Source: Pacificispira sp033344895 (GTDB taxonomy: Bacteria; Pseudomonadota; Alphaproteobacteria; UBA8366; Aestuariispiraceae). From it: a stretch of 64,000 bases of DNA. The notes under the pieces were generated by a model. It was given only the letters and a program-made list of their open reading frames with translations. It did no database searches and was not told where the DNA came from. Every line of letters begins with the position of its first letter. Within the stretch, counting starts at the first letter, position 1. The translations under genes were made by a program, and so were the position numbers. The stretch spans positions 1,054,001 to 1,118,000 of the forward strand of contig OZ245920.1 of NCBI GenBank assembly GCA_965229685.1. Reading direction: 5' to 3'. This document shows, piece after piece, positions 45,114 through 53,988 of this stretch.

Positions 45114-46027
45114 GTAGCGGCGAGCCGCCGGCCACCCCACCACCGGTCCAGCGGATTCCGCTCGGTCCAGTTCGCGTCCCGCCTCAACAGCGCCTTGCCG
45201 AAGGCCGTCAGGGAAACCGGGCTGTGCCAATCCTCCGGGACCGGGGCGAGGGCGGGTTCAGGCGCTTTTGCCAGCCGCGTTATGTCCTCCCAATACATCA
45301 GGTCGCCGAGAAAGGGCTGAGGGTCGAGTTTCCGGACCAGATCCCGGAAGCACTGTCCCGGCGTCGCCGCTCCGTCTTTCAGGGCCTGCAATGTCAGGCG
45401 TTCCGTCAGGGACAGGCCATCCGTCTGCCCGGGCAGTTCGGCCAGATGCCGCAGGATGGCCTTCGGCAGAAAGGGCATGGCTGTGGCGGTCTCCCGATGC
45501 TCCGCAAAGGTCTTCAGCGCGGCCGGGTCCGCCGCCCGGTACAGGCCGTAGCCTTCCCGAGCGACGTCGATCTGACGCCGGGTAACCGGTTTCTCGCTGC
45601 CGGTCATGGCCGCCAGCTCGGACGGGTGAAGCTGTCCGAATCCGATGAAATGCGCGTGATTGGGGTGCCGGTCGGTCGACAGAAGATACAGGTTCGGCCG
45701 ATGACCGATCAGATCCAGCAGGCCCATCAGTGTCGCCTGATCATAGAGGTCGTGCTCGAACCACAGGATGACCCGGTCGTACCGGTCGAGCTGGTCCAGA
45801 GCGGTGTCCTGATCCACCAGCTTCTTCAGAGTGTCATCGAAATCCGCTTCCCAATGTGTGGCGATCCATTCGGCCCGGAGCCGCCGCAGGGCGGCTCTGT
45901 CGAGGCCCGCCGGAACGGGGCCACGGCACAGCGGATCACTCCATTCGAGGAAGTCGCCCGGCACGCCGGCCTGGATCAGGCCGTCGCGGATATCGGAACC
46001 GCATCGGATATGGGCAGTCCGCGGCAT
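45110..46027 (-). CDS. DUF1835 domain protein
   Basis: A 305-residue cytoplasmic protein. The first half has HIRCGSDIRDGLIQAG, EWSDPLCRGPVP and the DRVILWFEHDLYDQATL motif of DUF1835; the second half is helical. The ATG with AAAGGCG upstream was chosen. Function of the family is not established. Its end overlaps the convergent parA-like gene stop. Confidence 0.85.
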   Translation of the reverse strand: MPRTAHIRCGSDIRDGLIQAGVPGDFLEWSDPLCRGPVPAGLDRAALRRLRAEWIATHWEADFDDTLKKLVDQDTALDQLDRYDRVILWFEHDLYDQATLMGLLDLIGHRPNLYLLSTDRHPNHAHFIGFGQLHPSELAAMTGSEKPVTRRQIDVAREGYGLYRAADPAALKTFAEHRETATAMPFLPKAILRHLAELPGQTDGLSLTERLTLQALKDGAATPGQCFRDLVRKLDPQPFLGDLMYWEDITRLAKAPEPALAPVPEDWHSPVSLTAFGKALLRRDANWTERNPLDRWWGGRRLAAT

Positions 46028-46123
46028 GGCATCGCCTTTCTGTTGAACCCCGCAAGAAGCGGGTGGGGAACCGGAAGCCAACCATGCAGTCTCCGCCGCA
46101 TCAATCAATCAGGAGGATTATCC

Positions 46124-46891
46124 ATGTCGAGTTTGAAAGGAAAGGTCGCGGTGATCACCGGGGCGAGCTCCGGGATCGGGCGCGCGGCCGCCCGTCTGTT
46201 TGCGGAGGAAGGGGCCGCCGTCGTCGTCGGCGCCCGCCGGGAGAAGGAACTGTCCGATCTGGTGGATGAAATCCGTGAGGACGGCGGTCGGGCTGCATTC
46301 GTGGCTGGCGATGTCTGTGACGAAGGCTTCGCCGAGGCGCTGGTCAGGACCGCGACAGACACGTTCGGTGCGCTGGATATCGGCTTCAACAACGCCGGTA
46401 TTCTGGGCAATCTCGGGCCGGCGGCCGACATGAAGGTTGCGGATTGGCGGCATACGCTGGAAGTGAACCTGACCGGCGCCTTTCTGTGCGCCAAGCATCA
46501 GCTTCCGGTAATGGAGGCGGCCGGGAGCGGATCGCTCTTGTTCACCTCCTCGGTGGCGGGGCACACGGTTGGGTTGCCTGGCATGGCGGCGTACGGATCC
46601 GCCAAGCTGGGCCTGCTGGCGCTGACCCGGGTTCTGGCAGCGGAATACGGACCGAAGGGCATCCGCGTGAACGCGCTGATTCCCGGAGCGACCGATACCG
46701 AGATGGCGGTACAGAGTACCGGCGGCTCGGCGGAGGTTCTGGATTTCGTGCGGGGCCTGCATGCCCTGAAGCGGAGTGCATCGCCCGAAGAAATCGCCAA
46801 TGCGGCGCTTTTCCTCGTCTCCGATTCGGCCAGTTTCCTGACCGGGGCCGGATATCTCACGGATGGCGGGATTTCCATCAACCGGACATAG
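46124..46891 (+). CDS. SDR family oxidoreductase
   Basis: A 255-residue NAD(P)-dependent short-chain dehydrogenase with TGASSGIGRAAARLF cofactor motif, FNNAGI, catalytic Ser in SSVAGHT, YGSAK (Tyr/Lys pair) and the C-terminal FLTGAGYLTDGG. Strong AGGAGG site. Divergent from the DUF1835 gene. Substrate unknown. Confidence 0.95.
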   Translation: MSSLKGKVAVITGASSGIGRAAARLFAEEGAAVVVGARREKELSDLVDEIREDGGRAAFVAGDVCDEGFAEALVRTATDTFGALDIGFNNAGILGNLGPAADMKVADWRHTLEVNLTGAFLCAKHQLPVMEAAGSGSLLFTSSVAGHTVGLPGMAAYGSAKLGLLALTRVLAAEYGPKGIRVNALIPGATDTEMAVQSTGGSAEVLDFVRGLHALKRSASPEEIANAALFLVSDSASFLTGAGYLTDGGISINRT

Positions 46892-47008
46892 CCGCCGGCG
46901 CAGCGATGCCCCTCTGGATCGGCGGGATGATCACAAATAGTTGATCCTCCCGCCGGTCGCTGGTCATATTGCCCGAAACATAAGGGCTTCTTGACCGGGG
47001 GGGAACGG

Positions 47009-47695
47009 GTGAGGAAGACAGTACCGATCGGGCCGACGCAGGTCGACGTCTGGCCGAAGAATGTGATTTTGCAGCATATCGACCCTTTGGTGTGTGTCGC
47101 GATCTTTCCGGACAATGACCGGATCCTGAAGCTCTTGGAGGAGCCTCTGCTGCAGGCGGAGGCCAAATTCCGGGCACAGGACAGCGAACAGGGCCGTTGG
47201 ATCGGCGGCGGCGGTGCGAAGATCCGCGATTTCGGTTCATGGCAGTGCCCGACCATCACGCTGCTGAATGAACGCGTCAAACAGGCGTTCATGAAGATTA
47301 CCGGCGCCAAGACCGCGCATATCGACGATGTCTGGGCCAATGTATCCCGTAAGGGCGAGTATATCGGACCGCACGGTCATCGCCGGACGGAAGTCAGTGC
47401 GGTCTATCATCTGCTGCCGCCGGAGCCCGGCGAAAGGGAACAGTTCAACGGCGCGCTGGGAATCTCGGACCCGCGGGTGCAGCGCTGCTGTCCGACCAAG
47501 CAGGGTCTGGTGACGTCGCAGGTCTATCCTCCGCTGGAGCCGGGGACATTGGTGCTCTTTCCCAGTTTCGTGACGCATTACGTCACGCCGCATATGGGGG
47601 AGGGCCACCGCATCAGCATCGCCTGGAACATCGACCGCAACGTCATTCCCGGACGGCCGGAGGACGAGGCGCTTCTCCCAGGGCAGGGTGCCTGA
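47009..47695 (+). CDS. Putative 2-oxoglutarate/Fe(II) oxygenase-like protein
   Basis: A 228-residue protein of the type annotated as putative 2OG-Fe(II) oxygenase. A conserved HGHRRTEVSAVYHL segment and a second LVLFPSFVTHYVTPH segment, followed by GHRISIAWNID, fit the double-stranded beta-helix with His ligands and the closing Arg. GTG start chosen for its GGGGGGAACG site; a TTG upstream is possible. Its substrate is unknown. A terminator follows. Confidence 0.78.
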   Translation: MRKTVPIGPTQVDVWPKNVILQHIDPLVCVAIFPDNDRILKLLEEPLLQAEAKFRAQDSEQGRWIGGGGAKIRDFGSWQCPTITLLNERVKQAFMKITGAKTAHIDDVWANVSRKGEYIGPHGHRRTEVSAVYHLLPPEPGEREQFNGALGISDPRVQRCCPTKQGLVTSQVYPPLEPGTLVLFPSFVTHYVTPHMGEGHRISIAWNIDRNVIPGRPEDEALLPGQGA

Positions 47696-47703
47696 ACGAA
47701 AAA

Positions 47704-47730
47704 CCCCCGGCGCGGCGGCCGGGGGCGTTT
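47704..47730. terminator. Bidirectional terminator between 2OG-like gene and mmsA
   Basis: CCCCCGGC pairs with GCCGGGGG around a six-base loop. AAAAA precedes and GTTT follows, so it can serve both convergent genes. Confidence 0.8.
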
Positions 47731-47754
47731 CGAACTCCGTCGTTCAGGCGACGA

Positions 47755-49254
47755 TCAGTTGTTCGTCGGGAAGGCCAGCTGCGCGCCTTCCTTGATGCCC
47801 GACGGCCAACGGCTGGAAATCGTCTTCATCTTCGTGAAGAAGCGCACCGATTCCGGACCATGCATCTGCGTGTCGCCGAATTTCGACCGCTTGGCCCCGC
47901 CGAAATTGTGGAACGCCATCGGCACCGGGATCGGCACATTGACGCCGATCATGCCGACATCGACCGCATTCGAGAATGCGCGGGCCGTATCGCCGTCCCG
48001 CGTAAAGATCGCAACGCCGTTGCCGTATTCATGGTCGTTGATCATCTGCACCGCGTCGTCATAGCCGGACGGGGCCATGACGGACAGAACCGGGCCGAAG
48101 ATCTCCGTCTTGTAGATTTCCATGTTGGTCGTGACCTGATCGAACAGGGTCGCACCGACGAAGAAGCCGTTTTCATAGCCCTGAAGCGTCGCGCCCCGGC
48201 CGTCGACCAGCAGGCTGGCGCCTTCGTCGACGCCGCGCTGGATCAGGCTTTCGACCCGCTCCTTCGCCTGCCGCGTGATCAGCGGGTTGATGTCGGCTTC
48301 GGCGTCGTTGTACGGGCCGATGCGCAGGGCCTGGACCTTCGGGATCAGGCGGTCGACCAGCGCCTTGGAGGTTTCCTCACCGACCGGCACCGCGACCGAG
48401 ATTGCCATGCAGCGTTCGCCGGCGGAACCGTAACCGGCCCCGATCAGGGCGTCCGCGGCCTGGTCCATATCGGCGTCCGGCATGATGACCATGTGGTTCT
48501 TGGCGCCGCAGAAGGCCTGGACCCGTTTGTTGTGGGCGCTGCCGTGCTGATAGATGTATTCGCCGACCGGGGTGGAGCCGACGAAGCTGATCGCCGGGAC
48601 GTCCGGGTGTTCCAGCAGGGCGTCCACCGCTTCCTTGTCGCCGTGCACGACGTTCCAGACACCGTCCGGCAGGCCGGCTTCCTTCCACAGCTCCGCCAGC
48701 ATCATCGGGGCGGACGGATCGCGCTCCGACGGCTTGTTGATGTAGGCGTTGCCGCAGGCGATCGCCATGGCGCCCATCCACAGCGGGATCATGACCGGGA
48801 AGTTGAACGGCGTGATGCCGCCGATGACGCCCACCGGTTCGCGGATCGAATACAGATCGATCCCGCCGCCGATATTGTGGTTGAACTCGCCCTTCATCAG
48901 ATGCGGCGCGCCCGCGGCGAATTCGACGACGTCGATGCCGCGCTGGATTTCACCCGCGGCGTCGGCCAGCGTCTTGCCGTGTTCCTTGCACAGCTCTTCC
49001 GCTAGGCGGTCCTTGTTGGCGACCATCAGCTCCCGCATCCGGAAGATGACCGCGGCGCGTTTCGGCGACGGCGTGTTGGACCAGACCTCATGGGCGGCGA
49101 GCGCGTTCTGGACAAAGCCGTTGATTTCGTCGCGGCTGGCATAGGCGACCTTCGCGGCGACTTCACCGGTTGCCGGATTGTAGACGTCGCCGAAGCGGCC
49201 GCTCTTCCCGTCCACCTTTTGACCGCCGATGAAATGCGAGATGGTTTCCACCAT
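47755..49254 (-). CDS. mmsA: Methylmalonate-semialdehyde dehydrogenase (CoA-acylating)
   Basis: NAD- and CoA-dependent oxidation of methylmalonate semialdehyde to propionyl-CoA in valine and thymine breakdown. The 499-residue ALDH-type protein has the catalytic Cys in GSAGERCMAISVAV, EHGKTLADAAGEI and the MmsA-specific ITPFNFPVMIPLWM. Starts MVETISHFIGGQKVDG. The propionyl-CoA it makes can feed the Mcd/Mcl genes downstream of the islet and acuI also yields propionyl-CoA. Confidence 0.96.
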   Translation of the reverse strand: MVETISHFIGGQKVDGKSGRFGDVYNPATGEVAAKVAYASRDEINGFVQNALAAHEVWSNTPSPKRAAVIFRMRELMVANKDRLAEELCKEHGKTLADAAGEIQRGIDVVEFAAGAPHLMKGEFNHNIGGGIDLYSIREPVGVIGGITPFNFPVMIPLWMGAMAIACGNAYINKPSERDPSAPMMLAELWKEAGLPDGVWNVVHGDKEAVDALLEHPDVPAISFVGSTPVGEYIYQHGSAHNKRVQAFCGAKNHMVIMPDADMDQAADALIGAGYGSAGERCMAISVAVPVGEETSKALVDRLIPKVQALRIGPYNDAEADINPLITRQAKERVESLIQRGVDEGASLLVDGRGATLQGYENGFFVGATLFDQVTTNMEIYKTEIFGPVLSVMAPSGYDDAVQMINDHEYGNGVAIFTRDGDTARAFSNAVDVGMIGVNVPIPVPMAFHNFGGAKRSKFGDTQMHGPESVRFFTKMKTISSRWPSGIKEGAQLAFPTNN

Positions 49255-49942
49255 GACTGTTCTCCCGTGGGCGGGGGCGCCAGGGCGCGTTGAAGCCCGC
49301 CATTCTTGGTTATCGGATGAATTCCGGTGCCAGTTCTAGGCGGTCTGGCGCGGCGGCTCAAGTCCGCGGTTCGTCCGGTCGGCCCGCCGCCTTCGTCCGA
49401 TGCCTGAAACGGACCGTATTCTCTTCAGCGGGCCCCGTTAAAGGGGGCACGGGAAACACCTGTTCCGCCAGTTCGAAGGTTATCCTTTCGGCGCCCGTGT
49501 TATGACATGACGCAGGACGTCCGTGACGCAACCCGCTGGACAGTTGTTTCATGCCTACGGAGCGCCTCGGATCAGTGCCGCCCGGGTCCAGGCGCTCAGC
49601 GGACATCCGGGTCGATCAGCCCAATGGGCCGACGTAGTCAGCAACGGGCTCGATAGAGGTTTGTGAGGTACCCTAATAACGCCGGTTATCGAGTACCGTG
49701 GTGAGTGGCCCAGAGAGAAGCGGTATCGTCTGGAGGAATTTTCTATACATGAGCTTACAACTCTGTGCTTACCCGCTCTAAGACGACCGTTCGAGAGTTG
49801 ATTTGTCTGATACTAGAACATTGATCCCTTGTGATAAGATACCCTTCTTAAACGCCTGTCGCCCCGTTTTTATGGGCAGCAGAAATGAAGTGCATACCGC
49901 CCTGCACTTGTTTGTTGGTGAAGTGGCAAGGATTAAGACGAC
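49255..49942. other. Gene-poor stretch at left side of islet
   Basis: About 690 bases with no convincing gene. From about 49600 the composition turns AT-richer. It holds a nested hairpin (49667-49697; GGTAC..ATAAC-GCCG-GTTAT..GTACC) and a ribosome site GGAGGAATT before a 10-codon frame at 49749 whose start (MSLQLCAY) resembles the start of the gene at 50310 (MSLKLGAW). After a stop the same frame stays open to 49988. Confidence 0.5.
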
Positions 49943-49988
49943 ATGGCCGTCGACGAACGCGACCTCCTTTTTTCAGGAAGTCTTTTGA
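49749..49988 (+). pseudogene. Possible broken gene in islet
   Basis: A frame that starts MSLQLCAYPL with a strong GGAGGAATT ribosome site but meets TAA after ten codons, then continues open in the same frame (from 49782) for about 69 codons, ending in the overlap with the gene at 49943. The first eight residues resemble the start of the intact gene at 50310. This could be a degraded relative, or coincidence. Confidence 0.3.
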
Positions 49989-50263
49989 ATGGGTTGACGG
50001 ACCCCGACGGTAAAGACGTGGACATTATTCATTGGTGCGGCGTGCAGAACCTTTCTGAAGAGCAAAAAGAAAGATTCCATGAAGAATTCTCCGCTCTCAA
50101 TGTACTAGAACGCTGCGCTCAGGCCGACATCATAACAGATTTTGAAGTTGATGGTTTTGCGACCGGAAGCGACCGATACGTAAAAGTAATGGCGACAGAT
50201 TGGCAGGCACTAAAAGATGAGCTTCGTAACGAGATAGCCGAAATAATTCGGAATGAATTATGA
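49943..50263 (+). CDS. Hypothetical protein (islet)
   Basis: A 106-residue acidic cytoplasmic protein with an AAGGA ribosome site. Composition and codon use are AT-richer than the surroundings. Sequence features: HWCGVQNLSEEQKERFHEEF, a Cys, and a C-terminal helix DWQALKDELRNEIAEIIRNEL (last residues). No domain recognised. It is the first of two small same-direction genes and may be recently acquired. Confidence 0.6.
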   Translation: MAVDERDLLFSGSLLNGLTDPDGKDVDIIHWCGVQNLSEEQKERFHEEFSALNVLERCAQADIITDFEVDGFATGSDRYVKVMATDWQALKDELRNEIAEIIRNEL

Positions 50264-50309
50264 TGCAGTGTAGGGGCACTCGCGCGTCAAAGTTTACGGG
50301 GGGGCGAAA

Positions 50310-50585
50310 ATGTCTCTTAAGCTAGGGGCTTGGTGGGGGGATGATGATGTTTATGTTGAGCTATTACTCTCTCAGAAGGAGTTGAACCACCTGTTGGCTA
50401 CAGGCGAACTGACAAAGCAGGGCAACGGTTACAGTTACGAAGGAGAAGAGTTTCAAGACGTCTGGCGTTTCACGGGCGGGCTGAACGGCTTGGTACGGAT
50501 TTCTTATGCGTCCGTAAGCGATTCAGGCGATGAGGGAGACGGCTACATTGGCAAGCCGTGCGATCTAATTATAGAGGAGGAATAA
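50310..50585 (+). CDS. Hypothetical protein (islet)
   Basis: A 91-residue very acidic protein with a GGGGGG-type ribosome site. Starts MSLKLGAWWGDDDVYVEL and ends DLIIEEE; Trp-rich early part. Size, acidity and position 47 bases after another small gene recall immunity or antitoxin-type partners, but no family was recognised and no toxin is nearby. Confidence 0.6.
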   Translation: MSLKLGAWWGDDDVYVELLLSQKELNHLLATGELTKQGNGYSYEGEEFQDVWRFTGGLNGLVRISYASVSDSGDEGDGYIGKPCDLIIEEE

Positions 50586-50801
50586 TCATTAAAAGCATAA
50601 TGCTTCCGTTGCAGACTGATCCGTATCGTGCCGCCAGCAACAATGGGCATGGCTCAGCGAACTTTACGGGGCTTTCCGCTCTTTGCGTCGCTGTTTCAAT
50701 AGTGTGTGTCAGTTCACACGCGTTATGTCGCCTGGAACCGAAAACCGTGGCCACTCCTATTCAGGCACCATCTTCCTGTCCGCTTACCATCGACCTGGCG
50801 T

Positions 50802-51848
50802 TCAGCGTCGCGGCAGAATGACGGTGTAGTCGAGGTCCAGGGCGATATCGGGACCCTCCGTCGGGAAGTCGCTGCAGTTTCGGTTTTTGACGGCCCGCGT
50901 CCGCAGCCGCAGGGCGCCGATGTCGTCCCGTTTCTCCAGGGCGGTCTTCTCGATCACCTCTGTCCAGGCATAGATCGTGTCGCCGCCGAAGACCGGTGCG
51001 GCATGGCGCCCGCCATTGATCGCGGACACGATGCAGGCATTTGCCAGTCCGTTGTAGCTGAGCGCCCGGGCGGTCGCGATGACATGTCCGCCGTATACCA
51101 GGCGCTTGCCGAACGATGTCTCGGACATGGCATGGGCGTCGAAATGAACGCGGGCGGCGTTCCGGAACAGCCGTGTCGCCGTCATGTGGTCGGCTTCCTC
51201 GATGGTGACACCGTCGATATGGTCGATCCTCTCGCCCTCGGCATAATCGTCCCAGCGGTGCACGGACCCGGCACTGACATCGTCCCAATGCCGGTTCAGC
51301 CGATGGCGCGGCACCGTGATCGGACGCACGGCGTCGGGCAGATCCGGTATCCGGTCAACACCGGATCCTTTGGCTTTCGGATTGCGTTTCGGCACCATGA
51401 CCCAGCGCACGAAGCGCAATACCGGCACGTCGCGGTGGTCCAGACCTTCGGTGCGGACATAGACGATGCCTTTCCCGCCGTCGGAGGTTTCGCGCAACCC
51501 GATCACGGTGGACCGGGCCCGGATGGTCTCGCCGACATAAAGCTGGGCCAGGAAATCGCAACCGGCATAGCCCAGATTTGCCACCGCATTGATCGAGACA
51601 TCCGCGACCGACAGTCCGAATACCGCATTGAAAACGAACAGGTCGTCCACCGGGGCGGCGTGATAGCCGACATTGCGCGCGAACTGGTTCGATGTCTGCA
51701 GGGTGAAGCGGTTTCCGGTCAGCGCATGATACAGCGCGACATCGCCTTCGGTGATCGTGCGCGGCGATGCGTGATCGATCTGCTGATCCATTTCGAAATC
51801 TTCGAAAAATCGGCCGGCGGTGGATTTCGATGCAAGGCTCGCGGTCAT
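50802..51848 (-). CDS. MaoC-family hydratase (mesaconyl-CoA hydratase type)
   Basis: A 348-residue double hot-dog MaoC protein, length and order as in mesaconyl-CoA/beta-methylmalyl-CoA hydratase (Mcd) of the ethylmalonyl-CoA pathway. Motifs include FEDFEMDQQIDHASPRTITE, the first MaoC domain ending YVGETIRARSTVIG, and the second domain with KRLVYGGHVIATARALSYNG and FGGDTIYAWTEV. It is in the same direction as the malyl-CoA lyase-type gene at 53989, with a caspase-like gene between. Specific substrate inferred from that pairing. Confidence 0.82.
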   Translation of the reverse strand: MTASLASKSTAGRFFEDFEMDQQIDHASPRTITEGDVALYHALTGNRFTLQTSNQFARNVGYHAAPVDDLFVFNAVFGLSVADVSINAVANLGYAGCDFLAQLYVGETIRARSTVIGLRETSDGGKGIVYVRTEGLDHRDVPVLRFVRWVMVPKRNPKAKGSGVDRIPDLPDAVRPITVPRHRLNRHWDDVSAGSVHRWDDYAEGERIDHIDGVTIEEADHMTATRLFRNAARVHFDAHAMSETSFGKRLVYGGHVIATARALSYNGLANACIVSAINGGRHAAPVFGGDTIYAWTEVIEKTALEKRDDIGALRLRTRAVKNRNCSDFPTEGPDIALDLDYTVILPRR

Positions 51849-51872
51849 CGTCGGTCCTCTCCGTCGTTTGGT

Positions 51873-53873
51873 TCAGGAACGGTATCGCACCAATATGGCA
51901 TTTCCGTCACCTTCCAGATGTGGCGTCTGGGCCGGTCTTCCAAGTATCCCGGCGGCACGGCGTACCTTGTCCGAGACCCAGGCCGACAGTTCACCCAGGG
52001 TCAGGACGTCGTCGCCGTCCGCATTCGCTTCACCTTCGAGCCCGCGCATCAGGAAATAGCTGAACAGACCGTGGCGTCGCTGAGGCAAGGTGCCCGCCGT
52101 CTGCCGCCCGCTTGCCGCCGACAGGACCGCAACCCCCGCCGGCACGGTCGGCGAGGGGACGGAGAAGACCGGGCGGGAGGCGACCAGCATGTCGTCGGCG
52201 CGCCCGGGGCCGGAAAAACAGGTGTCCAGAACGACGGTCGCGGACCGGGCATTCAGGGCGGCGAGTTCCTCGATCAGGTCACCGCGCTGTATCGCCAGAA
52301 ACTGCAGCAGCTCGGCATCACCATCATAGGGAAGCAGGTAGGCACCGGTCGCATCGCCATCGGTCAGGCCATGTCCGGCGAAGAAGACGTAGACATCGGA
52401 CTTTCCGGTCTCCACCAGACTGGGCAGCCAGAGCGAGAGCGCCTTGCGGATCGACCCGAAGCCGGCCTCTTCGCCGACCAGCGTCTTGATCCGCGTCGGC
52501 GGGACGCCCAGCACATATTGGGCATAATCGGCAAACGCCTTGGCATCGCGGTCGGCATAGGTTGCATCCGGCAGGGATCGATAGGTCTCCGTTCCGATGA
52601 TCAGGGCGACGGCGTCCGGATTGGTGCGGGTCGGCGTTCGGATCGGGTTCAGTGGAATCAGATCCACGGCCAGGGCGGCAAGGTCGTCGATCTCTTCCCG
52701 CTCTCTGCGAAGCGTCACCGTCTTCGACAGGGTGATACCGTCCTCGCCTTGGGCGGTGACGGTTACGACCCGTTCCCCATCGATCACATAGACTCCGTGA
52801 CTGAAGCGGCCATCCTGCCCGACCGGGACGGCCTCCCCGTCGATCGTGACCGTGTCTCCGGCCCCCGATACCTGCCCCTGGACCTTGAGAAACGGCGTCT
52901 TACCCGTGACGGTCTCTGCCACGGTGAGTGAAAACTCGGGGGCCGGGGGGAGGGCGGCGACGTCCTGCGCCACGGCATCCAGCAGGTCGGGCGTCGCATT
53001 GCCGGTAACCGGCAGGCCCCTGGCGCTTTCATAGGCGCGCAGGGCCCGCCGTGTCGCAGGGCCCATGATGCCGTCGACGGGCCCGGGATCGTAGCCGAGC
53101 CGCCCGAGGTTCCTCTGCAGCGTCCGGATCTCCGCCACGGTCACGGGCGGCGGGCCGATTGCGGTCGGTTGTGCGATCGGGGAATCCGCCGGTGGCGGCG
53201 CGGCCTTCGACTGCGGCCGGGTCCAGGACGTGCCGCCGGGCCAGCCGGGATAGAGTGTCCCGTTCGAGGAACGGGCAACCATCCGGTCCAGGATGTCGAC
53301 CTCATGCCGGGGGAGCCGCGCAGCCAGCTCTCGCCGGTTCGTCGCCGCATGGTCCGCACCGCCGATCCTGTCGGCGATGGCATAGTGGAAATAGGCGGCA
53401 CGGCGATCGTTTTCGATCCCGCGTCCCTTTTCCAGAATGATTCCCAGATTGTTATGGGCCGGGGCGAATCCGTTGCGCGCGGCCTTGCGGTAGAGTTCGC
53501 GCGCCCGGCTGATATCGCGTGGCACGCCCAGACCGTCATCATACATGACGGCCAGATCGTAGATCGCTTCCGTCCGACCCTGTTCGGCGGCCCGTTCGTA
53601 CCAGTAGACGGCTTCCTGATAACTCTGATGAACGCCCCAGCCGCGTTTGAACAGATAGGCCAGACTGTTCTGGGCCTGGGCATTGCCCGCGACCGCGAGG
53701 CGCGACCAAATTCTGGCCGCGCGCACATAGTCGCCCGTCTGGAAGGCGTTGTAACCCCGATCATAGGGTGTTTGCGCCGTCGACGATGGCGGATCTGCCG
53801 TCAGGCAAAGCACCGCGACCAGCAGGGCCGTAAGAACAGTCCGGATACTCGGTCCGGGGCCGGATAGCGTCAT
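51873..53873 (-). CDS. Caspase-like (C14) protein with Sel1 repeats and peptidoglycan-binding domain
   Basis: A 666-residue exported protein: signal peptide (to about STAQ), Sel1-type TPR repeats (about 40-190; LAYLFKRGWGVHQSYQEAVYW, YDLAVMYDDGLGVPRD), a peptidoglycan-binding domain (about 245-305; LQRNLGRLGYDPGPVDG, GPATRRALRAYE), a beta domain, then a caspase-like domain with catalytic H501 in FFAGHG and C552 in LDTCFSG. ATG with GGGAG upstream chosen. Likely periplasmic metacaspase-type protease. It sits between two CoA-pathway genes in the same direction. Target unknown. Confidence 0.9.
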   Translation of the reverse strand: MTLSGPGPSIRTVLTALLVAVLCLTADPPSSTAQTPYDRGYNAFQTGDYVRAARIWSRLAVAGNAQAQNSLAYLFKRGWGVHQSYQEAVYWYERAAEQGRTEAIYDLAVMYDDGLGVPRDISRARELYRKAARNGFAPAHNNLGIILEKGRGIENDRRAAYFHYAIADRIGGADHAATNRRELAARLPRHEVDILDRMVARSSNGTLYPGWPGGTSWTRPQSKAAPPPADSPIAQPTAIGPPPVTVAEIRTLQRNLGRLGYDPGPVDGIMGPATRRALRAYESARGLPVTGNATPDLLDAVAQDVAALPPAPEFSLTVAETVTGKTPFLKVQGQVSGAGDTVTIDGEAVPVGQDGRFSHGVYVIDGERVVTVTAQGEDGITLSKTVTLRREREEIDDLAALAVDLIPLNPIRTPTRTNPDAVALIIGTETYRSLPDATYADRDAKAFADYAQYVLGVPPTRIKTLVGEEAGFGSIRKALSLWLPSLVETGKSDVYVFFAGHGLTDGDATGAYLLPYDGDAELLQFLAIQRGDLIEELAALNARSATVVLDTCFSGPGRADDMLVASRPVFSVPSPTVPAGVAVLSAASGRQTAGTLPQRRHGLFSYFLMRGLEGEANADGDDVLTLGELSAWVSDKVRRAAGILGRPAQTPHLEGDGNAILVRYRS

Positions 53874-53988
53874 CGAAAATCTCCCACCGGTTCCGGGATG
53901 GCGCCGGAGGTGGTCCGGTTCGCCAAGACTAGCCAGTTCCGAATGGGTATGGAAGCGCCGGGCCGAATTTTCCCGATACCGGCGCGAC

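Noticed and set aside
50600..50821. Third small islet gene after 50585
   Set aside because: A good ribosome site exists but no suitable start codon follows at the right distance, and the frame runs into the end of the convergent MaoC gene.
50706..52931. Long plus-strand frame of 741 codons
   Set aside because: It is antisense to the MaoC and caspase-like genes, which have clear motifs; the frame has none and is an effect of GC-rich codon bias.
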